Under the pieces are notes generated by a model, which saw nothing but the letters and a program-made list of their open reading frames with translations, was not told the origin of the DNA and did no database searches. From Rhodothermales bacterium (GTDB lineage: Bacteria > Bacteroidota > Rhodothermia > Rhodothermales > VXPQ01), in the NCBI GenBank assembly GCA_022825385.1, contig JAJDWX010000030.1, forward strand, positions 62,001-126,000: a DNA stretch of 64,000 nucleotides, in the 5' to 3' direction. The translations under genes were made by a program, and so were the position numbers. This document shows, piece after piece, positions 28,047 through 37,600 of the stretch. The number at the start of each line of letters is the position of its first letter. Within the stretch, counting starts at the first letter, position 1.

Positions 28047-28125
28047 GTCTATGCTTCGCAGGCATACCGACCTCCTTCCTGTTGTTTGCAATGAAAACCG
28101 CTGAGCGCAACATGGCGAACAAGCG

Positions 28126-30333
28126 TTATTCGTCCGGCGCCCCGGCGGATGTATCGATGAACTCGATCTTGAAATTACCCGTCCACGCGTACGTTTTTCC
28201 GTCAAAAGAAACGGTGTGCTCCGTCGTCTTGGACGGCGGCCCATTGTTCGCCATCACGCGCCAGAAAAGCCCCCCCTCGCCTTCGATCTCAACGACGCTC
28301 CCCCTGTCGTCGTGTCCCACCACCCGCACCTCCTTGATCCGGGGGCGAGCCTGCGCAGACCGCTCCCGGGCTTCGTTAAAATAACCGTGCGGCTCAATGA
28401 CCGAGGCGAACAAATGGTCGCTGGCCTGTCGGCGGACGATCAGCACAGGCTCGGACCGCAGGTTAAAATTCGGATCGTTGGCGCCCGTACGCCCGAGGAA
28501 GGCTTCCGTGCCGGGCGCCCCGGCCGACACGATAGAGTAATACCGATGGCCGTCCAGCCAGGTAAAGCGGATGGTTTCGTCGGTTGCGGCGCGCGCCGTC
28601 TCCCAAATATGCTGATACCCGGAATCTTCGCCGAGCGGATGGAGCATTCCCGCGCGCGTCTGGAAATCGAGATTGTACGCAATAGGCTGGCCCGAATAAT
28701 GAATCGGATAATCGTACTGACGCGACGCGTCGCTTGCCAACCGGAAAAGATCGATAACCACCGGGTACGATAGCCTCTCGTCCCGAACCAGCAGCATGGT
28801 GCGCTGCATCGCAACGCCTTCGTAATGCGTGTCCGCGCGCGCGCTCATTGCTTTCGCCTGCGCCCCCTCGGCCTCGAAAAAATGGCGCTGGCCGGACGTC
28901 GCCTCGGCAGCGTCCTCGTCGCCAAGATTCTGCGTCGAACCATCTACCGCCACGGTGTTATGCGCAATGGTCTGCATCGCCCAGGATTCGTTCTCCGGCA
29001 GGTAGCGGCCCCCGTATTTGGGTTCGACATTAATCCAGCGGCCAAAACCATAATCCTTGATCGCCTCGCGCCCCTGATCGAAAAAGATAAAATGCAACTT
29101 GTCGAAATGGCCGTGCCCGCCGCCATGTACGCCGTATTTCATCAGCAACATGGATTCGTCCTGTCCTGTCCCCATGCGCAAAATGCCAAGCCCCCCCTGC
29201 TCGCCGTCATGGCCGTCGGTGAATTCGATAGACGGCCAGTTCATGTCGGGCGGGGCGTCGAGGGCGGCATAGTCATGGGCTATTTTCAATCCCGCACCGT
29301 TCAGGATCGCCCGATTCTGAATTCGGGCGACGCCAAGCAAACTTTCGTCCGCCCCGTACTGGCCATAGGTGAGCGCATTGGCCAGAATCACTTCCGGCGC
29401 CGCCACGTCCATGGTCCGCGAAGCGTCGTTGATGGGCGGAAAAACGCCGTTGGGAAAAGCGGTCTGCACCGCCGAATAGTGGGCTTTGCCAAGAATCCGG
29501 TCACGGTAATCATAGATGCCTACTTCGGGCTGCATGCGGTGCACCGCCTCGGCGAAATAAAAGAAAGGCATAAGCGCATAGCGGATATAGTAGGGCCCTT
29601 CCATATAATATCCGTCGGGCGAAAACAACAGGTCGAGCTGCGCGAGGAAGCCGCCCGCTCCGTCCAGTTCCGTGCCGTGCAACGCCTTTTCGACGAGCGA
29701 CTGGTCGCCCATCACGTACGCGATCATGCCCACGGCGGCGACGGCCCAGGTGCCGTGGTTATGAATCCGGTTAAATTCCTCCTTATTGCGCACGGAGAAC
29801 CATTCCGCCATCGGGCGAAAAATACGGGCCTCGAAGCGCGCGCGCTCTTCCTCCGAAAGCCACTCGTAGATGCAATCGTACGCAATGCTGACGTGGACGA
29901 GCCACACCTCCTCGTTGAGCGTCTGGTGAAATATTTTGCCGGGTTTTTGATTCCGCGCCAGCGGATGCGGTCCGAGGGTCGGGTACAAAACAGCGTATTC
30001 CTCAAGCATGTCGCGCGCAAACGCCGCGTACTTCTCCTCCCCGGTAATGCTGTAGAGCAATCCGGCGTAGCGCATCTCCCGGTAATTCTGCTTGTGTCGC
30101 TCGTGTTCGTAGCCGCCCGCCTCGCCCGGCTGCGGCACTTCGATGGGCTTCGAAAACGCGGCCTCCATCGTCTCCTCCGCCAGCGCAACCGCATTGTCGA
30201 GCAACGCGTACTTGCCCAGCGCACCCCGTATTTCAGCGGCCTCCTCCTTGTTAATAAAGATGCCGGCATGTTGCGCTACGCCCTGCTCCGCGGCGAACAA
30301 AAGCAAGAAACCGGCGAGAAGAAATCGATGCAT
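28126..30333 (-). CDS. PL17-family oligoalginate lyase
   Basis: A 735-residue exported lyase. The signal peptide (MHRFLLAGFLLLFAAEQGVAQ region) is followed by an alpha-barrel with the PL17 catalytic pair in RIHNHGTWAVAA near residue 205 and the tyrosine region SPDGYYMEGPYYIRYALMPF near residue 260, then a heparinase II/III beta-sheet domain with GGGHGHFDKLHFIFF near residue 420. PL17 enzymes release unsaturated monouronate exolytically from alginate oligomers, usually in the periplasm. No T9SS tail, consistent with that. The start at 30333 begins the signal peptide; the frame opens at 30378 but would overlap the promoter. Confidence 0.9.
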   Translation of the reverse strand: MHRFLLAGFLLLFAAEQGVAQHAGIFINKEEAAEIRGALGKYALLDNAVALAEETMEAAFSKPIEVPQPGEAGGYEHERHKQNYREMRYAGLLYSITGEEKYAAFARDMLEEYAVLYPTLGPHPLARNQKPGKIFHQTLNEEVWLVHVSIAYDCIYEWLSEEERARFEARIFRPMAEWFSVRNKEEFNRIHNHGTWAVAAVGMIAYVMGDQSLVEKALHGTELDGAGGFLAQLDLLFSPDGYYMEGPYYIRYALMPFFYFAEAVHRMQPEVGIYDYRDRILGKAHYSAVQTAFPNGVFPPINDASRTMDVAAPEVILANALTYGQYGADESLLGVARIQNRAILNGAGLKIAHDYAALDAPPDMNWPSIEFTDGHDGEQGGLGILRMGTGQDESMLLMKYGVHGGGHGHFDKLHFIFFDQGREAIKDYGFGRWINVEPKYGGRYLPENESWAMQTIAHNTVAVDGSTQNLGDEDAAEATSGQRHFFEAEGAQAKAMSARADTHYEGVAMQRTMLLVRDERLSYPVVIDLFRLASDASRQYDYPIHYSGQPIAYNLDFQTRAGMLHPLGEDSGYQHIWETARAATDETIRFTWLDGHRYYSIVSAGAPGTEAFLGRTGANDPNFNLRSEPVLIVRRQASDHLFASVIEPHGYFNEARERSAQARPRIKEVRVVGHDDRGSVVEIEGEGGLFWRVMANNGPPSKTTEHTVSFDGKTYAWTGNFKIEFIDTSAGAPDE

Positions 30334-30378
30334 TGCGGGTCGGGGGTGGTCTGGGCTGAACGGCATGGTCTGGATCAT

Positions 30379-30400
30379 GTATCCTATAATACATCATACA
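30379..30400 (-). promoter_or_regulatory. Putative GntR operator upstream of the PL17 gene
   Basis: 30383-30400 matches the proposed operator at 12 of 18 positions and keeps the strong half-site TCATACA. An overlapping imperfect palindrome ATGTAT...ATACAT begins at 30378. It is about 50 bp upstream of the chosen start. This is the weakest of the four sites. Confidence 0.45.
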
Positions 30401-30498
30401 TATCAATAAAGCCAACGCCTGGCGTGAATTGCGCGACAAAATGCCGTCTCGGGCGGGCTTCCCCTGGAAAAACGCCTCCGCGGCGGCAAACGCGCAGG

Positions 30499-30550
30499 CC
30501 GGTTAAAAAAATAAGGCTGGAAATTTTGGACTTAAAAAATTTAGGTTTGG
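30499..30550. repeat. 52-bp dispersed repeat, copy B
   Basis: Three mismatches against copy A at 8365. It begins CCGGTTAAAAAAATAAGG. Copies A and B bracket the alginate locus almost exactly: A is upstream of the receptor gene and B is upstream of the PL17 gene. The surrounding 30334-30673 region otherwise holds the PL17 promoter and no gene I can support. Confidence 0.7.
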
Positions 30551-30673
30551 GCGAAATTTCTCGACAGAAAGGACCAGATTTTTCGGATTATTTTTTGTAA
30601 AATGGGGAACCTGTAGCGCGGGAAGCGTATGAATTTCGTGATTACGCCATCTCGCTACTAAAGCCCCGAAGTC

Positions 30674-30868
30674 ATGGAAAACAGAGATTTTTCTCTTGCC
30701 GACGTAGCCACAAAGGATTTCGTCGAAGCAAAGTTCAACGCCCTGCGGGCCGAAATCAAGGCTTCCGAAGCACACATGTTACGCTGGGGGATCGCAACAG
30801 CCATCGCGGCGGTAATGACGATCACCGCGCTCGTTTCCGCCATCATGATTCTTTTTCAGGGGGTATAG
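30674..30868 (+). CDS. Small coiled-coil membrane protein
   Basis: A 64-residue protein: an amphipathic N-terminal half (ATKDFVEAKFNALRAEIKAS) that should form a coiled coil, then one transmembrane helix near residues 38-62. It resembles short DUF1640/CCDC90-like bacterial proteins of unknown function. The overall plan (short coil plus one membrane helix) is shared with the small proteins at 52607, 53904 and 54300, although the sequences differ. No partner gene is evident. Confidence 0.6.
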   Translation: MENRDFSLADVATKDFVEAKFNALRAEIKASEAHMLRWGIATAIAAVMTITALVSAIMILFQGV

Positions 30869-30889
30869 GGGTTCGAGTACGCGTAGCGC

Positions 30890-31039
30890 CTAAAGACGGA
30901 CCCGACCCCTGGGCCCCGCAGCAGCGGACAGCGGTGGTTCGGGTTTGCTGCACAGGATTTTTGGGCTTTTAAGGTATAGGATTGCGACCTTGTTCCGAAG
31001 CCAGCGTTTCGCCTCGCAAACGATTTCAGGTCCGCTCAT
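30890..31039 (-). pseudogene. Decayed HEPN-domain partner of the adjacent nucleotidyltransferase
   Basis: The first 15 or so residues, MSGPEIVCEAKRWLR, match the usual start of small HEPN proteins paired with MNT nucleotidyltransferases, and the ATG overlaps the MNT gene by 14 bp as is normal in such pairs. After that the sequence loses similarity and stops after about 49 residues, where a HEPN protein would run to 120 or more. I read it as a deletion remnant. Confidence 0.5.
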
Positions 31040-31352
31040 AGATAATTTTTCCCTCGCGAAGCGCCGAGCGCAACACGGTTCCTGCAACATGGCCCCGACG
31101 GGCTATTTCTTCGGGCGTGGCCACCAAAATGTCCTTGCAAACCGGAAGGTCTCCCAGAACCTGGCGGATATGCACTGCGGCGGCCCGTTTGTCGCTCACC
31201 TCCGGCAACACGACCAGCAAATCCACGTCGCTCCATGGGTTCGCCGCGCCGCGCGCATGCGAACCGAACAAAACGACTTGCAACGGCTGGAATCGCCCCA
31301 CGATACGATCCACCATGGTCGATATAAACCCTTCCGAGGCCGGGATATTCAT
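31026..31352 (-). CDS. MNT-type nucleotidyltransferase (antitoxin of a HEPN-MNT pair)
   Basis: A 108-residue minimal nucleotidyltransferase with GSHARG followed by SDVDLLVVL, the G-S...D-x-D catalytic core. In HEPN-MNT modules such proteins neutralise the HEPN RNase, in characterised cases by AMPylating it. Here the HEPN partner downstream is truncated, so this gene is probably an orphan. Third carboxylate expected in the following strand (DILVA) is present. Confidence 0.85.
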   Translation of the reverse strand: MNIPASEGFISTMVDRIVGRFQPLQVVLFGSHARGAANPWSDVDLLVVLPEVSDKRAAAVHIRQVLGDLPVCKDILVATPEEIARRGHVAGTVLRSALREGKIIYERT

Positions 31353-31475
31353 TATGCTTGCCTGGTGAGGAATTTAAGGATACGGCGGTTCCGACCGCAG
31401 CGCGGCCCCGCCCTGTGCACGTTACACGAAGCTATTTGCGCCTTTGTTCGCTCCGCCGCCGACCGCAACCCCCAA

Positions 31476-32918
31476 TCATTCCCAGTTCCCCAGGGCCTGC
31501 GCCAGGCCCATTATGCAGGCTTCGCGCCGCCTTGCTTCGTCCAGCGTCGCCAAAAAGTGGCGTTTCCATCCCGGAAAGTCGATCTCGTCCCCCAGGACGG
31601 GGTGCCACAACCCGACGAACGCGCCCCCGTACCGACGGCAGGTCTCCATCAACTCGAAAGTGGAACGGATCGCCGCCGACACATCCAGTTTCCGGTAGCC
31701 GAACAGGGTGGAATCCATGACCGCAAGCGGCATCTCCCATATATCCAGCGGGCGGTCCGCCTCCAGATCGTACAGTGGAAACGGCAGGCACGTGCCGCGG
31801 CGAAACCCCTCCTGCTCCGAAAAGCCCAGCGTACTGTCTATGCGAAAACCGCTGGCCGCCTGAAGCCGGGGCGTGGCCGCCGGATCGAACCGAAGGTAAT
31901 GCTGCCGAACCGATACGGGCGGCGGCGCGCCTACCCGTTCCAGCGCGCGCCCGAGCCGCCTTGCTTCGCGGGCGAAGCGCTCCGGCTCGTCAATGGCCCG
32001 GTACGAGGGATGCAATCCGATCTCGAAATCCTGCGCGGCGATCCGGTCCATCCAGTTTTTCAAAAAGGGCGAACCCAGCCGATACGGGGTGTCCCGGGGG
32101 TGCCCCGCCCCCGCTTTCGCGAAGAACGTTGCGGTCCCGTCTCGCAAGGCCACTTCGCGCGGAATCTCCCGCATTGCCCGCCGAAACGGATCCCCCGACA
32201 GCATTTGACGGCCCACGCGCCCAAAACGCCCGCATCGCTCGCGCCAAGACGCGCCCAGATGGTTCTGCGCGAAATAGTGCATGCCCTCCCGGTACAAAAT
32301 GCCGGGACGCCATTTACGCCCGTAATCCACGTCGTGGGTGGAGCAAAAAGCCCAGTCGCGGCCGGCCCAGCGGCGCGGCGAAACCGGCGCCCCGCCCGCC
32401 CGAAGCTGCTCGGCCAACGCGTCGCGGTACGCGTCTGCCACGGGAAATCGTACCGTACCCAACTGCGCCGCCAGCGAATCCGCGAAGGGAACGCGCCCGT
32501 GCATATCCCGTTTCGCTACGGCCCGCTCCTGCCACCCGCTCAGCCACAAAAACGCGGAAGCAACCAGGTCCGGGCGGCCCTGCTCGTCGGCGAAGCACAC
32601 CGGAACGCGCCGCCCCCCCATCTCGCGCGTCGAGGCCTGCTCCGGGCGAAAGGGCGCGTCCCCCGCCAGAAACATCGCGGCGGCGGGCGCATGCGCAAGG
32701 GAAATCAGGCGCGGATGCGGCGGCGCTGCCGCAGGCGGGCCGTAATACGCAAGCGGCGCGTCGGGGGGCGCCGCGTCGGCGAGCGCGGCGCGCGGCGCCC
32801 AGCGCGGGGCGAGGCCAAGCGGGGTCAGGAGCGTGCGCAGGGCGTATTTCGCCCTCGGCGCAAAGTCTGGCGCCGTATCGACGAGGCAAGCGATAGGAGT
32901 CCCTTCGGCAACGATCAT
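31476..32918 (-). CDS. Polysaccharide-deacetylase-like (NodB fold) protein
   Basis: A 480-residue protein. The middle shows CSTHDVDYGRKW near residue 205, the divalent-metal DxD-type start of a carbohydrate esterase 4/NodB-like fold, then EIGLHPSYRA and later IDSTLGFSEQEGFRRGTCLPF and GLWHPV, a pattern found in Bacteroidota deacetylase-like proteins linked to surface polysaccharide genes. The role is probably removing acetyl groups from a cell-surface glycan. A TTG at 32963 could extend it by 15 residues. The MITE at 32985 sits just upstream of the gene and may have separated it from its promoter. Confidence 0.75.
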   Translation of the reverse strand: MIVAEGTPIACLVDTAPDFAPRAKYALRTLLTPLGLAPRWAPRAALADAAPPDAPLAYYGPPAAAPPHPRLISLAHAPAAAMFLAGDAPFRPEQASTREMGGRRVPVCFADEQGRPDLVASAFLWLSGWQERAVAKRDMHGRVPFADSLAAQLGTVRFPVADAYRDALAEQLRAGGAPVSPRRWAGRDWAFCSTHDVDYGRKWRPGILYREGMHYFAQNHLGASWRERCGRFGRVGRQMLSGDPFRRAMREIPREVALRDGTATFFAKAGAGHPRDTPYRLGSPFLKNWMDRIAAQDFEIGLHPSYRAIDEPERFAREARRLGRALERVGAPPPVSVRQHYLRFDPAATPRLQAASGFRIDSTLGFSEQEGFRRGTCLPFPLYDLEADRPLDIWEMPLAVMDSTLFGYRKLDVSAAIRSTFELMETCRRYGGAFVGLWHPVLGDEIDFPGWKRHFLATLDEARRREACIMGLAQALGNWE

Positions 32919-32984
32919 ATGCGGACGCAGACGGAAAAAGGCGCGGGCGAATATCCGTAACAATACATAGGGAAAGAGACCGTA

Positions 32985-33240
32985 AGGATACGCTGATTAA
33001 GTCCACGAAGCGCAGAGGCTGCGAGGGGTGCGCTGGCAAGGAATGACGAAGCAGCGTGGCAGGCCCCACGTAATGAGGAATGACACAGCCAGCGTGCTCC
33101 TCGCAGCCTCCCGAAGGGCGCGTCGCGTCCCCGACATACAGAACCTGCGGTGGTTTCTGCTGGTTTCAATGATACAGGCATGACCTTCTTTGGCAGCGAT
33201 AGCGACGCGCTGAGCGAAGTGGTTTTAATCAGCGTATCCT
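32985..33240. mobile_element. MITE copy 2 (256 bp) with TA target duplication
   Basis: Ends AGGATACGCTGATTAAGTCC and GGTTTTAATCAGCGTATCCT are inverted repeats with two mismatches; TA flanks both sides at 32983-32984 and 33241-33242. The interior aligns throughout with copy 1. No coding capacity. It lies exactly between the deacetylase-like gene and the first gene of the defence island. Confidence 0.88.
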
Positions 33241-33363
33241 TAAAAATGTAACAATGTTGCAACGCCCGCCAAAATGCGGAGCCGACGCGCCCAATAGACG
33301 TTCTTATCGGGGACGTTCCTGTCGCAAACGTCCCGTTCGCAATGCATTCTGATCAAGCCCTTC

Positions 33364-34656
33364 ATGGCCAGTCGATTCAAAATATTCTGCGATCCGGTGC
33401 ACGGATTCATTTCCGTTCCGAAAAACATCCTGATGGACCTGATCGGAACGCCCGAAGTGCAACGCCTGCGGCGCATTCGCCAGCTGGGCGTCGGGCATCT
33501 TGTGTTCCCCGGCGCCGAGCATACGCGGTTCGGCCATGCGCTGGGCGCCATGGCGCTGATGCAGGACGCGCTTTCGAGCCTTGCGGACAAGGGTACGCCC
33601 ATCTCGTCCGAAGAATCCGTGGCGGCGCAGGCGGCAGCCTTGTTGCACGACATCGGGCACGGACCGTTTTCTCATGTGCTGGAACATACGTTCGTAGCGG
33701 GTTACCGCCATGAAAACATGAGCCGGGAGCTGATGGTTTCGCTCAACAAGCGATTTGGCGGCGGACTGGAACTCGCCCTGAAGATATTCGACGGCACGTA
33801 CGAGCGCCCTTTCTTTCATCAACTGGTGTCCAGCCAGCTGGATATGGACCGCCTTGATTTCCTGCGCCGGGATTCCTTTTACACCGGCGTAGTCGAGGGT
33901 GACGTGGGCGTCGAACGCATCATCAAGACCATGCGGACGCATCCGCAGGAAGGCGGCCCGGATTCCCGCATCGCCATCGAAGCCAAAGGGGTCTACGCCA
34001 TTGAAAATTACATTATTTCCCGGCGGCTCATGTACTGGCAGGTGTACCTGCACAAAACCGTCGTGGCGGGCGACCGCCTCCTGCGGACTGCGTTCGAACG
34101 GATACGCGAACATCTTGCGCGGGACGCCAGGAGCCTGGACGGACGCTGCTCGCCCTCCCTCCTCTTTTTCCTCAGGAATGCCCTGACGCTCGAGGACATA
34201 CGCCGGAACGAAGTCCGCGAGCATTTTTGCCGGATAGACGACGTGGACGTGATGCACTGCATGAAAGCGTGCATGCAGCACCCGGATCGCATTCTGGCGG
34301 ATATTTGCCGCCGGTTCATCGAACGGGATTTCTTTCGGGTTACGTTCCTCTCCGAGGCGCCCTCCGAAGCGCAGGCGGCGGCATGGACGGACCGGGTGGC
34401 GGCGTGGCTCGTCCGGCAAGGACTGAGCGCCCCCGCCGACGCCCGGAAGGACGCCGCGTGTTACCTGATCCAGGACGATACCCGCCACCTCGCCTACGCA
34501 AATGTCCGGGATTCGGTGCATGTGCTCGGCCGCAACGGCAACGTCCGCGAACTTTCCCAAACCGCCGAAGCCACAACGGTTTCCTCCCTCGGCGAAGTGG
34601 TGGTGAAGCCGTTCGTATGCTACCCGAAAGAAGTGGAACTGGATCCGGGAGGATAA
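33364..34656 (+). CDS. HD-domain phosphohydrolase
   Basis: A 430-residue HD-superfamily enzyme. The metal-binding residues are in AEHTRFGHALGA (first His), AALLHDIGHGPFSHVLEH (HD pair) and a later LDMDRLDFLRRDSFYTG. These proteins hydrolyse phosphate esters of nucleotides, for example dNTPs. The gene ends 11 bp before the DUF3883 helicase, so it is the first gene of the island operon; dNTP or signal-nucleotide hydrolysis could serve phage defence, but housekeeping versions of this family also exist. A roughly 120-bp A/T-rich upstream gap after the MITE presumably holds the promoter. Confidence 0.88.
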   Translation: MASRFKIFCDPVHGFISVPKNILMDLIGTPEVQRLRRIRQLGVGHLVFPGAEHTRFGHALGAMALMQDALSSLADKGTPISSEESVAAQAAALLHDIGHGPFSHVLEHTFVAGYRHENMSRELMVSLNKRFGGGLELALKIFDGTYERPFFHQLVSSQLDMDRLDFLRRDSFYTGVVEGDVGVERIIKTMRTHPQEGGPDSRIAIEAKGVYAIENYIISRRLMYWQVYLHKTVVAGDRLLRTAFERIREHLARDARSLDGRCSPSLLFFLRNALTLEDIRRNEVREHFCRIDDVDVMHCMKACMQHPDRILADICRRFIERDFFRVTFLSEAPSEAQAAAWTDRVAAWLVRQGLSAPADARKDAACYLIQDDTRHLAYANVRDSVHVLGRNGNVRELSQTAEATTVSSLGEVVVKPFVCYPKEVELDPGG

Positions 34657-34667
34657 AGAGGATCGAT

Positions 34668-37600
34668 ATGAAACTGGAAGATATCCGGGCCGGGCTTGTC
34701 CTGAACGGGGTCGCGCCGAACGAACCGGTTACGGCGCTGCATGTCGAGCCGCACGGATCGGAAGCGTTGACGCTCGTCTATCGAACGGCCTCGGGCAACG
34801 TCGATAATACGCTGCTGTATCGGGACAGCGAGGCGGGGCTTCAGGTCGTCGAGCAAGGCCGTCCCTGGAGTTTCGAAGCGGACGGAGCCTTGTTCCGCCT
34901 GGCGTCCGAAGCGCAGCGCATTCGCCTGGCCTGCCTTTTCGATTCGATGCTGGCGGTGCACACGTCCCGCGTGGAGCCGCTCCCCCATCAGATTACGGCG
35001 GTCTACGAATCCATGCTGCCCCGGCAGCCGCTGCGGTTCCTCTTGGCCGACGATCCGGGCGCCGGAAAAACGATCATGGCGGGGCTGCTGATCCGGGAAC
35101 TGATCGCCCGCGGCGACCTGGAGCGGTGCCTGATCGTCTGTCCGGGAAGCCTGGTGGAACAATGGCAGGGCGAATTGCACGACCGGTTCCAGCTGCCTTT
35201 CGAAATCCTGACCCGCGACAAGGCCGAGGCGAGCCGGACAGGCAACTGGTTTCTGGAGAACGACCTGGCCATCGCCCGGCTCGACATGCTGGCGCGCAGC
35301 GAAGACGACCTGCTCCCGAAACTCGGCGCGAAGGATTGCCGATGGGACCTGGTGGTGTGCGACGAAGCCCACAAAATGTCCGCCTCGTTTTCGGGCGGCG
35401 AAATCAAATACACGAAACGCTACAAACTGGGACAATTGCTGTCCGCCGCGACGCGGCACTTCCTGCTCATGTCGGCCACGCCGCACAACGGCAAGGACGA
35501 GGATTTTCAACTTTTCCTGGGCCTGCTGGACGAAGACCGGTTCGCCGGGCGCTTTCGGGAAGGAACGCACAAGGCAGACGCATCCGACCTGATGCGGCGC
35601 ATGGTGAAGGAAAAACTCCTGAAGATGGACGGCGCCCCCCTGTTCCCCGAACGCATCGCCCATACGCTTCCTTACAAACTGTCTCCGCAGGAAGCAGCGC
35701 TCTATGAAGCAGTAACCCGCTACGTCCGCGAGGAGTTCAACCGGGCCGAGCGGCAGGCGAGCGGCAAGCGGCGCACCGTAGGATTCGCCCTCACCATTCT
35801 GCAACGGCGGCTGGCTTCGTCCCCCGCGGCCATTCGGCGATCCTTGCAGCGACGACGCGAAAAACTGGAAGAACGCCTGCAGGATATCGAACGGGGCGTA
35901 CAGGCCCCCGCCTCCGCTTCCCACCCTTCCCTCGCCTCCCTGTCCGAAGAAGCCTGGCGCGAAACGATGGAGGACGCGCCGGACGATGAGGTCAAGCAAC
36001 TCGAAGAAGAAATCCTTGGACTCGGCACAGCGGCGCAAAACGTCGAGGAGTTGCAAACCGAAATCGTCATGCTCAAGGACCTGGAGGAGCGCGCAACCCG
36101 GGTCGCGCGAAGCGGCGAGGATATGAAGTGGCGCGAACTCTCCGGCCTCCTTCAGAAAATTCGGGTGGGGACGCTGCCGAGCGGGGGCAACGCGGGGGAC
36201 GACGCAGGCATGGGGGCGCCCGGCGCGCCCGACGCGACGGCTCCCGGAAAAAAGATTATCGTTTTCACCGAACACCTCGACACGCTGCATTATCTCCGGC
36301 GGCGCATCGCCACGCTGTTCGGACGCGAAGAAGCCATTGTCTGCATTCACGGAGGCATGAAACGCGAAGAACGGCTTGGGGCGCAGGAAGCCTTCCTGCA
36401 CGACCCGAAGGCGCTGGCGCTGCTTGCGACGGACGCCGCCGGAGAGGGCATTAACCTGCAACGGGCGCACCTGATGGTGAATTACGACTTGCCCTGGAAC
36501 CCCAACCGGCTGGAGCAACGCTTCGGGCGCATCCACCGGATCGGGCAATCGGAGGTATGTCATCTGTGGAATCTGGTGGCCGCCGATACGCGCGAAGGCG
36601 ACGTATACCAAACCCTGCTCGCCAAACTGGACACGGCGCGAGAAGCCCTCGGCGGGCAGGTGTTCGACGTGCTTGGTCGGCTGCATTTTGGCGGAAAATC
36701 CCTGAGCGACCTGCTGATCGAGGCCGTCCGGTACGGAGAGCGCCCGGACATCCGCAAGCGGCAAACCACGGCGATCGACCAGGCGCTCGACCGCGAGCGA
36801 ATCCGGGACTTGCTGGAAGACCATGCGCTGGCCCCCGCCGCGATGGACGACCGGGAAGTGCGCCGCATCAGCGCAGACATGGAGCGGGCCGAAGTGCGCC
36901 GCCTGCAACCCCATTTCGTCAAGGCATTCTTCGAAGAAGCGTTCGAGCGGTTCGGCGGCGCGATGAAAGAGCGCGAACCAAAACGATACCAGATTCCCCG
37001 CGTACCCCGCGACGTCCGGCGACGCAATCCCCGCACCGGCGTCGGCAAGCCCGTGGCCCCGGCATACGAGCGCATCGCGTTCGACAAATCCCTTGCGGAG
37101 ATACCAGGAAAACTCCCGGCGGCCTTTGTTTGCCCGGGCCATCCGCTGCTTGACGCCGTCGTCGACCTGACGCTCGAACGCTACGGAGGCTTGCTCAAAC
37201 AGGGGGCCGTGCTCGTGGACGAAAACGACGACGGCCTTGAGCCCCGCCTGCTGTTTTACCTGGAGCACGCCATTCGCAACCAGGGCCTCGACCGGACGGG
37301 CGCGTATCGAACGATCTCGAAACGCATGCTCCATGTGGAAATGGACGCCCGCGGACGCCCCCTGAACATGGGCTACGCGCCATATCTGGACTATCGCCCC
37401 CTCGCCGAAGACGAACCTTCATGGCGACGCATTCTGGACCGACCGGAATGCGCATGGCTCCAGGACAATCCGGAGGAAAAAGCGATAACCTATGCAATCC
37501 GGGAAATCGTTCCGGGGCATCTGGAGGAAATCCGGGAGGCCCGCCTTGCGCTGATTGCAAAAACGCGGGCGGCAGTGCAGGATCGGCTTACCAAGGAAAT

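Noticed and set aside
34620..37334. Minus-strand open frame of 904 codons
   Set aside because: Antisense shadow of the DUF3883 helicase gene, whose motifs are unambiguous on the plus strand.
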